The position numbers were made by a program, and so were the translations under genes. The notes under the pieces were generated by a model. The model was not told where the DNA came from. It saw only the letters and a list, made by a program, of their open reading frames with translations, and searched no databases. A stretch of 64,000 nt of DNA, taken from NCBI RefSeq assembly GCF_016892605.1, contig NZ_JAFEMV010000002.1, positions 1 to 64,000 on the forward strand, written 5' to 3'. Below, one piece after another: positions 52,736 through 61,394 of this stretch. Within the stretch, counting starts at the first letter, position 1, and every line of letters starts with the position of its first letter. This DNA comes from Desemzia sp. RIT 804. Lineage in GTDB: Bacteria > Bacillota > Bacilli > Lactobacillales > Carnobacteriaceae.

Positions 52736-54028
52736 CTATTCTGACTTTTTGCGTCTTGCTCCTTTATTCTTCGTTTTTTTCGTACGATTCTTCTTCTTTT
52801 TCTTAACAGGTGCTTCAACAGCTTGGACAGGTGCAGGTGCAGCCGGCTTGTTCTTTTTAGGAACTACTTTTTTGATGCTTTCTTTTTCAGGTTGCGGCGT
52901 TTCTTCTTGAGCCACTTTTTCTGTCACTAATTCCCCACCATATAGGTACATTTGAATCAAAGGTAATTCCAATGGCGCAATCAGTTGTTTAAAATTACGT
53001 AGTTCTCGCTCATTGACCAACGTTAACACAGTTCCTTTGCGTCTCATACGCCCAGTACGTCCAGAACGATGCACATAACTTTCTTTAGAAATGGCAATAT
53101 CGTATTGAATAACGTAATCGAGTCCTTCAATATCTAATCCTCTTGAAGCTAAATCAGTTGTTAGCAAATATTGGATTTTTCCATTGCGAAAATCTTGTAA
53201 TACTTGTCGACGTTCCGTTTTATTTCGTTCACTGTGTAACACACCTGCTGAAACACCCTCAAAACGCAAACGGTCTAACGCAGCCGTTAAACTAGCCACA
53301 TCATTAAAAAAGACCAACGCTCTAAAATCAGGCAAATGACTCAATTGTTTTAACGTCGTATCTCGCTTTCGGATAGGAGTTTCGATATAAGCGTGAGCTA
53401 TTTCACCTTTTGAATCATCCACTGCAGTAACATCTATCCAAATTGGTTCCACATTAAACCATTTAGACAAATCCTGCATCAAAGAGTTGCTGGTAGCTGA
53501 AAAGAATCCCATTTGACGGTCACTGGGCATTTTTTTGACAACTTCGCGCACAGTATTTAATTGATCTTGTCCTAATAATTGATCCGCTTCATCTAACACA
53601 ACAGTTTGCACTTGATGCAGCTTTAATTTGCGCTTATCTGCCAATTCTAAAATACGTCCTGGTGTTCCTACAATAATCTCAGGTTTGCTTTTCAATTTGT
53701 CGATTTGGCGCTGGATATTTGCTCCCCCGATCAATGTCAAAGCATTCAACTGCAAAGCTTTTGCCCATTCATTAACAACTTGCCCAACTTGCACAGCTAA
53801 TTCTTGAGAAGGCTCTAAAATCAACAACTGTATACCATCTGTCGGAACGATTTGTTCCAATAATGGAATAGAATAAGCTAATGTTTTTCCACTGCCGGTA
53901 GGAGAAATGCCTACTACATCTTTCTTTTCTTTTAATAAATCATATACTTCAGTCTGGATGGCCGTTGGTGCGCCAAAGCCTGAGTCATTCCAGTGCTTCT
54001 GAAACGCAGGTATTAGGTGTTCATTCAT
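52736..54028 (-). CDS. DEAD-box RNA helicase
   Basis: 430 residues. Motif I SPTGSGKTLA, motif II VLDEADQLL, motif III FSATS, and C-terminal TDLASRGLDIEG and HRSGRTGRM. A Pro/Lys-rich linker leads to a highly basic tail (APVKKKKKNRTKKTKNKGA) that would bind RNA. The Q motif region APTAIQTEVYDLL is present. Overall it is nearer YfmL/CshC-like helicases than CshA; role in ribosome assembly or cold growth is inferred. ATG after AGAGGAG. Confidence 0.92.
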   Translation of the reverse strand: MNEHLIPAFQKHWNDSGFGAPTAIQTEVYDLLKEKKDVVGISPTGSGKTLAYSIPLLEQIVPTDGIQLLILEPSQELAVQVGQVVNEWAKALQLNALTLIGGANIQRQIDKLKSKPEIIVGTPGRILELADKRKLKLHQVQTVVLDEADQLLGQDQLNTVREVVKKMPSDRQMGFFSATSNSLMQDLSKWFNVEPIWIDVTAVDDSKGEIAHAYIETPIRKRDTTLKQLSHLPDFRALVFFNDVASLTAALDRLRFEGVSAGVLHSERNKTERRQVLQDFRNGKIQYLLTTDLASRGLDIEGLDYVIQYDIAISKESYVHRSGRTGRMRRKGTVLTLVNERELRNFKQLIAPLELPLIQMYLYGGELVTEKVAQEETPQPEKESIKKVVPKKNKPAAPAPVQAVEAPVKKKKKNRTKKTKNKGARRKKSE

Positions 54029-54106
54029 ATTATTACTCCTCTTATTTACTATATTTAGGACATTTTGATCGCCCTGATGAAATACTCTTTGAAAAACATT
54101 TTAAAA

Positions 54107-54235
54107 AAGAACGGAACAAAATCTGTTTTGATCACTGACTATAAACAAAACTCCCATTATGAGGTGCTTTTCCTCCTAATGGAAGTTCTCTTTATAGTCA
54201 TGTGGTCAGTATTTTGGAACGTGTTTAAAAACACT
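54107..54235 (-). repeat. Palindromic element, copy C
   Basis: Hairpin 54137-54199: outer arms ACTATAAA/TTTATAGT, inner CCCATTA-GAGG/CCTC-TAATGG, loop TGCTTTT (AAAAGCA on minus). Flanks ACGGAACAAAATCTGTTTTG and CATGTGGTCAGTATTTTGG with AACGTGTTTAAAA match copy B at 56661-56843 read on minus. The arm sequences differ from copy B but still pair. Confidence 0.75.
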
Positions 54236-54296
54236 TTCTCATTAAAAAGACGAGGCTGTGACACTTTTTTCCCAACACTTACACTATGTCTAATTT

Positions 54297-55295
54297 TTAA
54301 TCCGCTGGATAAACGATTCCTGCATCTGTTCTTAACTCGTACAGCACTTGATTGACTTGTTGGCTTAGATTTGTCCATTCTTGATAGTCTTTTAAGCGTT
54401 CTTCATCTTCTGGGTGATTGATCACATCAGCAAAGGCAATGGCTTCTTCAATCATAGGGGTTTTTTGAGTTGATTTAGCAATATTGTCTTTTAACCCCGT
54501 TTTACGGTCAATGACCTCAATAGCTGATATCCCTGTAATGCCATCTAAGGAAATAGTTTTATTTAATCCGTAGATTTCACTTGGCAAATAAGAACTAGCA
54601 ATTTTCCCTGTCTGCATAGTGACATCGAATGTTGGATAACGTAAAATCATTGTCCCTTTTCCATCCACTCCTGTAGTTACTTTTTGTGCAAAGTAATGAG
54701 AAGATTGAGGCATTCCAAACCAAGATATTGCCGCATAAACCAAATAAACTCCTAAGTCTGCTAAAGCCCCGCCAGAGAACTTCAATGAAAAGATATTCGG
54801 TTCTTCCCCGCTCAACACATTGTCATATCTAGAAGAGTACTTCATATACGTGAAATTAGCTCCTTGGATGTTTTCAATATTTTGAACTTCTGCTTTGACC
54901 CGTTGGAAATTTTCTTCGTGAATATGGCGAGCTGCATCAAATAAGAATACTTTGTTCTCATTAGCCGTTTGAGCTGCTCTTTTCCATTCATCAGGGTTTG
55001 AGAACATGGGCTTCTCTACAATGACATGTTTGCCATGTTTCATCAGTTCGACAGCTTGATCAAAGTGCAAACTATTTGGAGATGCAATATAGACTATATC
55101 AATTTCTGAATGTTGAGCGAAAACAGTCAAATCTGTTTCAAACACATCTGCTCCATACGGCTTTCCAAAAGATTCCGCTTTTTCTACAGAACGCGAATAA
55201 ACCGCTTTTAAAGTATATAATCCTGACTCCAACGCAGCGTCTACAAAAACGTTTGTAATAGAATTTGTTCCGATAATCCCAAGATTTAAAGTCAT
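54297..55295 (-). CDS. Gfo/Idh/MocA-family oxidoreductase
   Basis: 332 residues. N-terminal Rossmann fold NLGIIGTNSITNVFVDAALE, catalytic-type EKP in VIVEKPMFSN, and the C-terminal beta-sheet domain with GGALADLGVYLVYAAISWFG. NAD(P)-dependent dehydrogenase of a sugar or related polyol; substrate unknown. ATG eight bases after GGAGG. Confidence 0.9.
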   Translation of the reverse strand: MTLNLGIIGTNSITNVFVDAALESGLYTLKAVYSRSVEKAESFGKPYGADVFETDLTVFAQHSEIDIVYIASPNSLHFDQAVELMKHGKHVIVEKPMFSNPDEWKRAAQTANENKVFLFDAARHIHEENFQRVKAEVQNIENIQGANFTYMKYSSRYDNVLSGEEPNIFSLKFSGGALADLGVYLVYAAISWFGMPQSSHYFAQKVTTGVDGKGTMILRYPTFDVTMQTGKIASSYLPSEIYGLNKTISLDGITGISAIEVIDRKTGLKDNIAKSTQKTPMIEEAIAFADVINHPEDEERLKDYQEWTNLSQQVNQVLYELRTDAGIVYPAD

Positions 55296-55654
55296 GCAAA
55301 AAACCTCCAGTAGTTTTGTTTTTATATGGATTAAATAGATATCCTTGAACTAAAAAGAGCATCGTTGGGCGATGGCCCTATTGTGCATTACTCTATTCAC
55401 AGCGATTAAACAATTGAAAGAGTTCTAAACAAACTCCTACACTTCTTTATTTTACCAAATCTATCCTAATAGTAAAAGCAAAGCTGAAAATAAAGCTGTT
55501 GTTCTTTTGAATACAAGAATAATTCTAACTATTTTTAAATTAAAGAATTCTGAAATTTCAACAACAAAAAACCTTTATCAGTCAAACCAGACCATTTATT
55601 TCGATCTGCCAGCTGATAAAGGTTTTTAAAGTCGTAATTTTCAAGCAGACGGTT
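55296..55654. other. Intergenic region with terminator
   Basis: No ORF. Contains the terminator of the downstream aldo/keto reductase gene and the AT-rich promoter side of the oxidoreductase gene; a small GCATCG/CGATGG hairpin lies near 55360. Confidence 0.45.
55567..55627 (-). terminator. Terminator of aldo/keto reductase gene
   Basis: AAAAACCTTTATCAG (55567-55581) pairs with CTGATAAAGGTTTTT (55613-55627). Confidence 0.85.
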
Positions 55655-56566
55655 TTAGTGTCTCATACGTCCTATTCCGCTACCTCTTCCTTTTTGAATA
55701 TTTTTACGACGGTTTGTACGATCAGAATTTCCTCCACCGTCATCGTTGTCACGCTCATTTCTTGGAACATCTAAATTATTAAGAGTTGTCATATCATTAT
55801 CGCTTAAGTTAAAGTCAAATATATCGATATTATCTCGTATATGATCTTTGTTTCCAGATCGTGGAATAGGCACTACATTTCGATCAATTGACCAACGCAA
55901 AGCTATTTGCTCAGGCGTTTTGTCGTAGTTCTCTGAAATAGACATCAATCTTCTTTCTTTTTGCACTTTCCCTTTTTTCAATGGAGAATAGGCCATAGAG
56001 ACAATATTTTCATCATCACAGTAATCATTGGTACTACGATCACTTGCTCCAGGATACATTTGGTATTGATTTACTGCTGGTCTTACTTTAGCTTCTTCCA
56101 ACAACATCGCTAAATGTCCTCGGCTAAAGTTTGATACTCCGATCGATTGCACTCGACCAGAAGCATAAATCTCCTCCATTGCTCTCCAAGTATCCAATGT
56201 GACTTGGTCGTCTTTAGCTGGACGATGAATTAATAACAAGTCAATATATTGCGTATTCAAACGTTCTAAACTAGCTTCAAATGCATCAATAGTCTTCTCA
56301 AATCCCATATCTTCTGGTGCAATTTTCGTAACCACAAAAATTTCATCTCGGCTAATACCCGAATTGATCGCTAAATTGATTCCGCGACCTACTTCTTCCT
56401 CATTGTCATAAGATGCTGCCGTATCAATTAAACGGTAGCCTTGATTTAATGCATAAAAAACTGCTTCTTCCGCTTCCGTACCAGATAATCCTGCTGTACC
56501 TAACCCAATACGCGGAATCGTGTAACCATTGTTCAAAGGAATTCTGTCATATAAGCTTACTACCAT
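55655..56566 (-). CDS. Aldo/keto reductase with Arg/Asn/Gly-rich tail
   Basis: 303 residues. AKR core: IPRIGLGTAGL, LIDTAASYDNEEEVG, Lys in VVTKIAPED, His in LLIHRPAKDD, IGVSNFSRGHL, PIPRSGNKDH. After the normal end near VPRNERD about 30 extra residues follow (DDGGGNSDRTNRRKNI, then QKGRGSGIGRMRH), basic and disordered-looking. Strong GGAGG eight bases before the ATG. Substrate unknown; the tail is unusual for the family. Confidence 0.88.
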   Translation of the reverse strand: MVVSLYDRIPLNNGYTIPRIGLGTAGLSGTEAEEAVFYALNQGYRLIDTAASYDNEEEVGRGINLAINSGISRDEIFVVTKIAPEDMGFEKTIDAFEASLERLNTQYIDLLLIHRPAKDDQVTLDTWRAMEEIYASGRVQSIGVSNFSRGHLAMLLEEAKVRPAVNQYQMYPGASDRSTNDYCDDENIVSMAYSPLKKGKVQKERRLMSISENYDKTPEQIALRWSIDRNVVPIPRSGNKDHIRDNIDIFDFNLSDNDMTTLNNLDVPRNERDNDDGGGNSDRTNRRKNIQKGRGSGIGRMRH

Positions 56567-56853
56567 ATGCTTCGCCTCCTATTTATGTTACCCCTAGTTT
56601 ATCTAAGACTACTTAAAACATCAAAAGAAATCACTTACACTTGCCGATTTTTTCTCTAAAAGAAAAAAAGGCGAGGCTAGGACAATAGTCTTTACCTCTG
56701 TCACATACTAGGTAGGTACTTTTAAACGCGTTTCAAAAGCCTGACTACATGCCTATAAGCCAGCTTCCCCTTATGAGAAAAAGCATCTCATAAGGGGAGG
56801 CTGGCTTATATTGAATGGTCAAAACGTCTTTTGTCCCGCTCTCACCTTGTTTA
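56567..56853. other. Intergenic region holding palindromic element
   Basis: Apart from the aldo/keto reductase ribosome-binding site, nearly the whole gap is occupied by element copy B. Confidence 0.6.
56661..56843 (+). repeat. Palindromic element, copy B
   Basis: Central hairpin 56754-56810: TATAAGCCAGC, then TTCCCCTTATGAGA, loop AAAAGCA (56779-56785), then the complementary 25-base arm with a single G-T wobble. Flanks include GCGAGGCTAGGACAATAG on the left and TTTTGTCCCGCTCTC on the right, themselves partly complementary. The flanks match element A (13668-13752) and copy C (54107-54235). Confidence 0.85.
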
Positions 56854-57687
56854 TCAATTCAATTCAATGACGATCATTTCTGGTCGATTATTCACGCGTA
56901 ACGGAAATGATGAATTTCCAATTCCACGACTAACTACCATTCGCTTATCCGGTAAATGTGAGTCGAAATAAATACCCGCCGTATATTTTGGAAAACGGCC
57001 TTGTCCAGGAGCAAACAATCCCCCTATGAACGGCAGACGAATTTGCCCACCATGAGCATGCCCTGATAAAATCACATTCGGAACACGAGTTAAGTCCATC
57101 AAATATTCTTCTAAAAATTCCGGATGGTGTGCTAATAAGATGCGTACTTCATCTTTCCACTCATCTGTTAATTCTACCCCTTTTAAAATAGGTTTAGGCG
57201 TCACCTCAAAATCTTCTTTTTCAGATAATCCCATGACTACAAAACCACTACCCTTTATGGGTTGCCAAACAGCTTCATCGATCAAAACAGTGACCCCTGT
57301 TTCACTCAAAACTTGTTCCCACTCTCTTAAGTGTCCGCCGCCTAAATCATGGTTTCCTGTTACTGCATACGTAGGGGCAATATCTGCCAACCCTTTAGAC
57401 AATTGTGCCAACTTTTTAGCAGGGAAATTTTCATCGACTTGGACCAAATCTCCAGTCAACGCAATCATATCAGGTTTTTCATGAGCCACTTTTTTTAATA
57501 ATGTTTGAATCGAGATCCCTTCTTTAGGCAAATGAAAATCAGATAAATGAACGATCTTAGTTCCTTTCAACGGTTCCTTTAAAAAAGGGATGCCTATGGT
57601 ATAGCGGGTTGTTTCAAGTAATGTATTATTTATATATAAGTAAATCACTAGTAGAATAATCAAAATCCCTAAGATAAACCAAATCAT
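56854..57687 (-). CDS. Membrane-anchored metallophosphoesterase (YkuE-like)
   Basis: 277 residues. N-terminal membrane anchor (MIWFILGILIILLVIYLYI), then the calcineurin-like fold with DFHLPKEG, TGDLVQVD, TGNHDLGG, LAHHPEF and SGHAHGGQ supplying the two-metal site. The frame extends upstream, but GGAGG is eight bases before the ATG at 57687. Relatives act on UDP-sugars or lipid-linked phosphates; the substrate here is unknown. Confidence 0.9.
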   Translation of the reverse strand: MIWFILGILIILLVIYLYINNTLLETTRYTIGIPFLKEPLKGTKIVHLSDFHLPKEGISIQTLLKKVAHEKPDMIALTGDLVQVDENFPAKKLAQLSKGLADIAPTYAVTGNHDLGGGHLREWEQVLSETGVTVLIDEAVWQPIKGSGFVVMGLSEKEDFEVTPKPILKGVELTDEWKDEVRILLAHHPEFLEEYLMDLTRVPNVILSGHAHGGQIRLPFIGGLFAPGQGRFPKYTAGIYFDSHLPDKRMVVSRGIGNSSFPLRVNNRPEMIVIELN

Positions 57688-57868
57688 AATTCTTCCTCCG
57701 ATACAATTCATCAATTACTAAATCTTCTCCTTTAGTTTACCATACATTTTTCTGATAAGAGAAGAATTGCGCAGTCTTTTTTAGGATTTTACGACCAAAT
57801 TAAAAGCGTTTGCAACAAAGTTGTGCTATAGTGAAATTAGAAAATAAAAAAAGAAATGAGGTGTTTTT

Positions 57869-58081
57869 ATGGTCCAACAACCACCTGGCGATGGTCACAA
57901 TCCTGTTGTAAATCCTTTGTTTGTCAAAGAGGGTTTACAAGAAGTCTCGAAACCAAATGACAAAAAAAAGACAGACGCTGAAAAAGAAAGTGAAACAACT
58001 CCTGAGGATTTCCAATCTTTTGGCGATCCTAGTAAATTGAAAGAAGTCAAAAAAGAAACAAAAGATTCAGATAAAAAGTAA
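57869..58081 (+). CDS. Small hydrophilic protein, function unknown
   Basis: 70 residues, very rich in Lys, Glu, Asp and Pro (QEVSKPNDKKKTDAEKESET), likely disordered. GAGGTG five bases before the ATG, an extended -10 (TGC TATAGT) about 35 bp upstream, and a clear terminator support a real gene. I recognise no family. Confidence 0.7.
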   Translation: MVQQPPGDGHNPVVNPLFVKEGLQEVSKPNDKKKTDAEKESETTPEDFQSFGDPSKLKEVKKETKDSDKK

Positions 58082-58091
58082 TTCTGCACCG

Positions 58092-58142
58092 CACCAGAGA
58101 TAAGTTGGAAAACAATTCCATTTTATCTCTGGTGTGTTTTCT
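58092..58142 (+). terminator. Terminator of small hydrophilic protein gene
   Basis: CACCAGAGATAA pairs with TTATCTCTGGTG and is followed by TGTTTTCTT. Confidence 0.8.
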
Positions 58143-58164
58143 TCTATAGGTTTAGAGCGTCCTG

Positions 58165-58872
58165 TTAAATTTCTAAAACTTGGTATTCTCCAATAGTGTA
58201 AAAATATTCGGAGTCGTATAAATACAATCCTTTACCAACTTTAATTTCAAAAAATACTGCTGATACGCCACTTTCTTGATTACTATCGATGATTTGTTGA
58301 GACAATGACTGAGCGGTGGATAAAATCATATCTTTTGGCCACTCTCTGTCCATTTCTATTTTAACGGTCACTTTTCCTGTAACTAAATCTAAAACGTTAT
58401 CGCTTAGATCCCAGTTTTGATGCACAATTGCATCTGGGTGACTATCTTTATAAACATCAAATTCAATGGTTTCTATTCTATTTTCTGTGATTGTCACTTT
58501 GTACTCTACATCTTCATTGTATCCAACAGGTGCTGGTGCTTGCTGCGAAATAGGTTTCGTACTAGCAAAAACGACTATTTCTTGTCCCTTTTCTTTCTTC
58601 AACTCTTTGGCAATAGCCATCGTCTCTTTTTTAGAGACCGAATCCTTTTGGATCAACACTTCTAATGGCGCTTCACTTTCTTCATTTGTTACTTCAACTA
58701 GTTCATACCCTAATGTTTCAACGAGCGGAACGTTCTCCGCATCTACTCTATTAAATAGCCCCATAATAAGTAATGAAAACAGCAAAAAGAGTATAAAAAA
58801 AGCCGCACTAATTCTAGTGGGCGAGAAAGTATTTTTTGAGTTAAATTTGGAGAGGTTATCTGTAGTTTTCAT
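58165..58872 (-). CDS. Exported membrane-anchored protein, function unknown
   Basis: 235 residues: a short cytosolic N-terminus, one membrane segment (about 24-42, ISAAFFILFLLFSLLIMGLF) and an outer domain of about 190 residues. The frame extends upstream, but GGAGG is seven bases before the ATG at 58872. The outer part shows regular alternation of strands and helices (VTITENRIETIEFDVYKDS, GKVTVKIEMDREWPKDMIL). No family recognised. Confidence 0.72.
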   Translation of the reverse strand: MKTTDNLSKFNSKNTFSPTRISAAFFILFLLFSLLIMGLFNRVDAENVPLVETLGYELVEVTNEESEAPLEVLIQKDSVSKKETMAIAKELKKEKGQEIVVFASTKPISQQAPAPVGYNEDVEYKVTITENRIETIEFDVYKDSHPDAIVHQNWDLSDNVLDLVTGKVTVKIEMDREWPKDMILSTAQSLSQQIIDSNQESGVSAVFFEIKVGKGLYLYDSEYFYTIGEYQVLEI

Positions 58873-59053
58873 GAGATTTCCTCCGTTCAAATGGATGCGA
58901 AAGATAACAAGCTTATATGGTTGTTACATACTTTAGAACTTATATAGGAATAAACTATTCAGTTGTTACTTACCTTATCGGTCAAAAATAAGTTAAGTTA
59001 ATAGACGAAAACTTTTATTAAAAATTATTTTCAGTTCATCATTTTTTAGTACT

Positions 59054-59082
59054 TTGACCTTACATCACGCGTATGCTATACT
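59054..59082 (+). promoter_or_regulatory. Promoter of MATE gene
   Basis: -35 TTGACC (59054-59059), 17-bp spacer ending in TGC, -10 TATACT (59077-59082). Transcription would begin near 59089, leaving a leader of about 120 bases. Confidence 0.8.
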
Positions 59083-59104
59083 TCAGTCAACTTTATATGC
59101 GCTA

Positions 59105-59196
59105 GAACTTGTTTGTCGCCGGACTGCGAGTTCCTTAAAGCACTCATTTTTGTTGTCATAGGCCTTGGACAACAAAAATGGTGCCTTTTTTATTTT
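59105..59196 (+). promoter_or_regulatory. Leader hairpin and terminator upstream of MATE gene
   Basis: First hairpin GAACT (59105-59109)/AGTTC (59129-59133) with inner GTC/GAC. Then GCACTCATTTTTGTTGTC (59140-59157) pairs with GACAACAAAAATGGTGC (59168-59184), followed by CTTTTTTATTTT. A full terminator between promoter and start codon indicates transcription attenuation. I do not recognise a known riboswitch. Confidence 0.65.
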
Positions 59197-59209
59197 AGGA
59201 GGAAAAAAT

Positions 59210-60553
59210 ATGAATTCTACAGATATCTTGCATCAGCCATTACATAAATCATTTACCCACTATGTTTCTTTGAGCTTGTTCAGTATGCTGGGGCTTTCTT
59301 TATATATCTTAGCCGACACTTTTTTTGTAGCGAACGGCGTAGGACAAGATGGCCTAACAGCTTTAAACGTGGTGATTCCCGTTTACAATGTGCTAAACGG
59401 CATTGGTTTAATGCTTGGAATGGGTGGCGCGACATTATATGCTATTTCTCATGGCGAAAACCGCATCGGAAAGAGCAACCAGATTTTCACTTCAACACTC
59501 TTTATTGGAGCAATTGCAGGAATACTCTTTACTGTGTTGGGACTTCTTTTCATAGATCCCTTAATGATTTTATTAGGGGCTACTGGTGAAATATTGCCTC
59601 TAGCTAAGGAATACTTCAGCGTTATTTTATTTTTTGCTTTATTTTTTATCGTGAATAATATCGTTGTTTGCTTTGTCCGTAATGACGGAAATCCAAACTT
59701 AGCGATGACCGGAATGCTTATCGGAAGCTTAGCCAATATTGTATTGGATTACTTGTTTATTTTTCCATTGCAAATGGGGATGAGAGGTGCGGCTTTGGCA
59801 ACTGCTACTTCTCCAATCATCAGCTTATTGATTTTAACGATGCACAAACGTTCTCCCAGACGGAATTTGGCTTTCGCTTCTTTCAAATGGAAACCTACAG
59901 ACTTTTTCTCAATTTTCTCTATCGGATTTCCTTCTTTCGTTACAGAATCTTCATCAGGTTTGGTTATTTTTATGTTCAACAAAATTATTTTGGAATTAGT
60001 TGGAAATACAGGTGTAGCAGCCTATGGTATCATTGCAAATATTTCTCTTGTCTGCGTCGGTATTTTTACTGGGATCGGACAAGGAATACAACCTATAGCT
60101 AGCATTCAATTTGGCGCTAAAAATCATAAACAAGTTCTTCGTTTGATGATGTATGGTTTTTCTACAGCTTTATTATTCGGAATACTCTTTTATGGGATAG
60201 GCTTGTTTTATTCTGAGACTATTATTCAATGGTTCAACGGTGAAAACGATCCTCTATTAGCTGCTATGACTGATAAAGGCATCAAGATTTATTTTACCGC
60301 TTTCTTGTTTATGGGCATCAACATCGTCGCTATCGCTTTCTTTTCGGCAATTGCCAAACCAAGACAATCTTTTATCCTTTCTCTATTAAGAGGATTGATT
60401 CTCATTGTTCCTATTTTATTTTTATTAGCTTCTTTCTTTGATTTGACAGGTGTTTGGTTAACAATGCCTATTACAGAAGGATCGACTCTTGTCCTTACCT
60501 TAGTTTTTTTAATCCATTACCTCAAGAAGTCTAACTCTTCCCCATTAATCTAG
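59210..60553 (+). CDS. MATE-family efflux transporter
   Basis: 447 residues, twelve membrane segments in two related halves. SLFSMLGLSLYILADTFFVA and GLTALNVVIPVYNVLNGIGL are typical of the first half, and ASIQFGAKNHKQVLRLMMYG of the second. The frame opens at 59165 inside the leader terminator, but AGGAGG precedes the ATG at 59210. Exports drugs or toxic compounds using an ion gradient; substrate unknown. Likely induced through the leader attenuator. Confidence 0.93.
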   Translation: MNSTDILHQPLHKSFTHYVSLSLFSMLGLSLYILADTFFVANGVGQDGLTALNVVIPVYNVLNGIGLMLGMGGATLYAISHGENRIGKSNQIFTSTLFIGAIAGILFTVLGLLFIDPLMILLGATGEILPLAKEYFSVILFFALFFIVNNIVVCFVRNDGNPNLAMTGMLIGSLANIVLDYLFIFPLQMGMRGAALATATSPIISLLILTMHKRSPRRNLAFASFKWKPTDFFSIFSIGFPSFVTESSSGLVIFMFNKIILELVGNTGVAAYGIIANISLVCVGIFTGIGQGIQPIASIQFGAKNHKQVLRLMMYGFSTALLFGILFYGIGLFYSETIIQWFNGENDPLLAAMTDKGIKIYFTAFLFMGINIVAIAFFSAIAKPRQSFILSLLRGLILIVPILFLLASFFDLTGVWLTMPITEGSTLVLTLVFLIHYLKKSNSSPLI

Positions 60554-60556
60554 CAA

Positions 60557-60600
60557 TTAAGAGAGCCCATTTTTTTAAATGGCGTTCTCTTTTTTTTTAA
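60557..60600. terminator. Terminator of MATE gene
   Basis: AGAGAGCCCAT pairs with ATGGCGTTCTCT with one mismatch region, then eight or more T. Confidence 0.8.
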
Positions 60601-60624
60601 TTAAAAAAATACAATCTCTTTTTA

Positions 60625-61185
60625 TTAAAAGAAATTGTACTCATTCACTAAAATGTATTTATTTAATTTGGTTTCTATTTGTTGAATAGCATTGTATTGA
60701 TAAATCGTTTCAACATATCGAAAATCCGAATTCTCTACTAAGCCAACAGCAGCAGTATTTTTACTATCTGTTACGGCAATCAGTTTTTCCAGTCCTAATT
60801 TATCAAATGAAATCATTGCTACAGTGTCTAACGATTCTTGCATATACCCTTGATTTTGATAATTTGGATGCATCACAAAATCTACTGACGCAGAAGATTC
60901 TATATCATTGATATTGGCCAGACAAATAGTTCCTATGACTTTTCGATCAGCTTTATATTCGATGACCCAAATAATCCACTTATGTTCCTTTTGCCCTTTA
61001 TTCATTCGAGCAAGGTAAGATCTAGTCTCATCTTTTGTCTTATCCATATGATCATCTAGGTAACGGAAGAGTTGAGGATCGTTCCGGATTTCAAATATAT
61101 CATCCACATCACGAATCGTCGCTTTTCGCAAAACCAAGTTCTTAGTGTTCATACTTTCATACGAAGCAATATCTACCGGCAACAA
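60625..61185 (-). CDS. RimJ/RimL-type GNAT acetyltransferase
   Basis: About 186 residues. NLVLRKATIRDVDDIFEIRN opens the GNAT fold; VIGTICLANINDIESSASVD and NYQNQGYMQESLDTVAMISF form the acetyl-CoA site. The frame reaches a GTG at 61194 that overlaps AGGAGG; the TTG at 61185, eight bases from it, is preferred. Acceptor, whether protein N-terminus or small molecule, is unknown. Confidence 0.85.
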   Translation of the reverse strand: MLPVDIASYESMNTKNLVLRKATIRDVDDIFEIRNDPQLFRYLDDHMDKTKDETRSYLARMNKGQKEHKWIIWVIEYKADRKVIGTICLANINDIESSASVDFVMHPNYQNQGYMQESLDTVAMISFDKLGLEKLIAVTDSKNTAAVGLVENSDFRYVETIYQYNAIQQIETKLNKYILVNEYNFF

Positions 61186-61262
61186 TCTTCTCACCTCCTA
61201 AAATATCTTATATGTACTCAGCTATGTGCTCAAACTAATTGTTTGAAAGGTAAAAAAGTATA

Positions 61263-61289
61263 TAAAAAAAGAGCCAGAATATCTGGCCC
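61263..61289 (-). terminator. Terminator of TasA-related gene
   Basis: AGGGCCAGA pairs with TCTGGCTCT on minus over loop TAT, followed by TTTTTTATATAC. It lies about 105 bp past the stop codon at 61395. Confidence 0.75.
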
Positions 61290-61394
61290 TAAACGGTTTG
61301 GTCTGTAATCAAGGGGCGCTCATTACTATACTTAGTATAGCAACGGAATGTGTATCCTCCGTTAATTCCACGTAAATGATTTATTTTATTTGTG

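Noticed and set aside
59085-59200. Purine, preQ1 or guanidine riboswitch
   Set aside because: The conserved bases of these aptamers were not found in the MATE leader; only the terminator architecture is supported.
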